A stretch of DNA of 64,000 nucleotides from Martinezella rhizogenes (GTDB lineage: Bacteria; Pseudomonadota; Alphaproteobacteria; Rhizobiales; Rhizobiaceae): assembly GCF_007002745.1 (NCBI RefSeq), contig NZ_SGNY01000013.1:1-64000 (forward strand), read 5' to 3'. Numbering within the stretch: position 1 is the stretch's first letter; every line of letters begins with the position of its first letter. The notes below the pieces were generated by a model, which saw only the letters and a list, made by a program, of their open reading frames with translations, was not told the DNA's origin and did no database searches. This document shows, one piece after another, positions 63,923 to 64,000 of the stretch. Both the position numbers and the translations under genes were made by a program.

Positions 63923-64000
63923 ATGTATCTTCTCTTACAGGCTCAAGAATATCACAGGCATGTCGACCTCCTCGATCAGTCCTTCCGGCTGAGAAAGCGG
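63923..64000 (+). CDS. luxI: Acyl-homoserine-lactone synthase, N-terminal part (runs off the window)
   Basis: The 26 visible codons read MYLLLQAQEYHRHVDLLDQS FRLRKR. The FRLRK(R) motif near residue 21 is the conserved N-terminal Arg region of LuxI-type synthases (typically ...FRLRKRVF). A GGAGG site precedes the ATG. Being directly after luxR strengthens the call. The symbol is a family name; the substrate acyl chain cannot be determined. Confidence 0.75.
   Translation, partial: MYLLLQAQEYHRHVDLLDQSFRLRKR

Overview
The window looks like a rhizobial (Agrobacterium/Rhizobium-group) replicon. The evidence is the divergent pcaD–pcaQ pair, pcaR–pcaIJF in rhizobial order with a pobA remnant between, many polyamine/opine-type ABC importers with LysR/AraC/MarR regulators, and a luxR–luxI pair at the right edge. 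Genes of ordinary high-GC rhizobial composition (about 0–5.3 kb, 40.4–42 kb, 51–57.4 kb) alternate with more AT-rich catabolic cassettes and with a large amount of insertion-sequence debris.

Layout. (1) 1–5.4 kb: protocatechuate/beta-ketoadipate genes: pcaD (edge), pcaQ, a pobA 3' stub cut by an IS30-type remnant, pcaR, pcaIJF. The last 27 codons of pcaF differ in style from the rest of the gene. (2) 5.4–7.2 kb: a TetR gene, then decayed copies of an MFS gene and of a LysR promoter/5' end whose intact relatives lie at 42–49 kb. (3) 7.2–16.4 kb: an amide-utilisation module: cupin, aliphatic amidase amiE, the ClpB-like amiB, a five-domain Dpp-type ABC importer and an AraC regulator, bounded by two copies of a 22-bp dyad-containing motif. 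(4) 16.6–24.8 kb: GNAT, a Rossmann NADP oxidoreductase-like protein, an IMPase-like protein lacking metal ligands, then an IS graveyard (IS110, IS256, IS3, IS30, and an IS21 element nested inside another IS21-type element with a 5-bp target duplication). (5) 24.8–37.4 kb: an amine/acylamine catabolic module: acetylpolyamine amidohydrolase-like deacetylase, PotABCD-type importer, MarR regulator, class III aminotransferase, aldehyde dehydrogenase and FAD monooxygenase. Two promoters in it share a palindromic operator-like motif. (6) 37.4–42 kb: IS630 debris, threonine aldolase-like enzyme, cupin, IS3 debris, leucyl aminopeptidase pepA. (7) 42.2–49.2 kb: an electrophile/carbonyl-stress-looking cluster (MFS, two DJ-1/PfpI proteins, two exported alpha/beta hydrolases, GlcG/HbpS protein) with a divergent LysR. 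(8) 50–57.4 kb: LysR, RraA-like protein, nitrilase-family amidase, HpcH/HpaI aldolase and a second PotABCD-type importer in one operon. (9) 58–64 kb: two pyridoxamine-oxidase-fold proteins, a cupin, a MocR-type regulator, a YggS-type PLP protein, then luxR and the start of luxI.

Working together: regions 3, 5 and 8 have the same logic, a solute-specific ABC importer plus hydrolase (amidase, deacetylase, CN-hydrolase) plus downstream catabolic enzymes and a dedicated regulator. This suggests scavenging of amide- or amine-linked compounds, with aromatic products possibly feeding the pca pathway. That link is inference; the individual family assignments are much firmer. Some start sites were moved to codons with better ribosome-binding sites.
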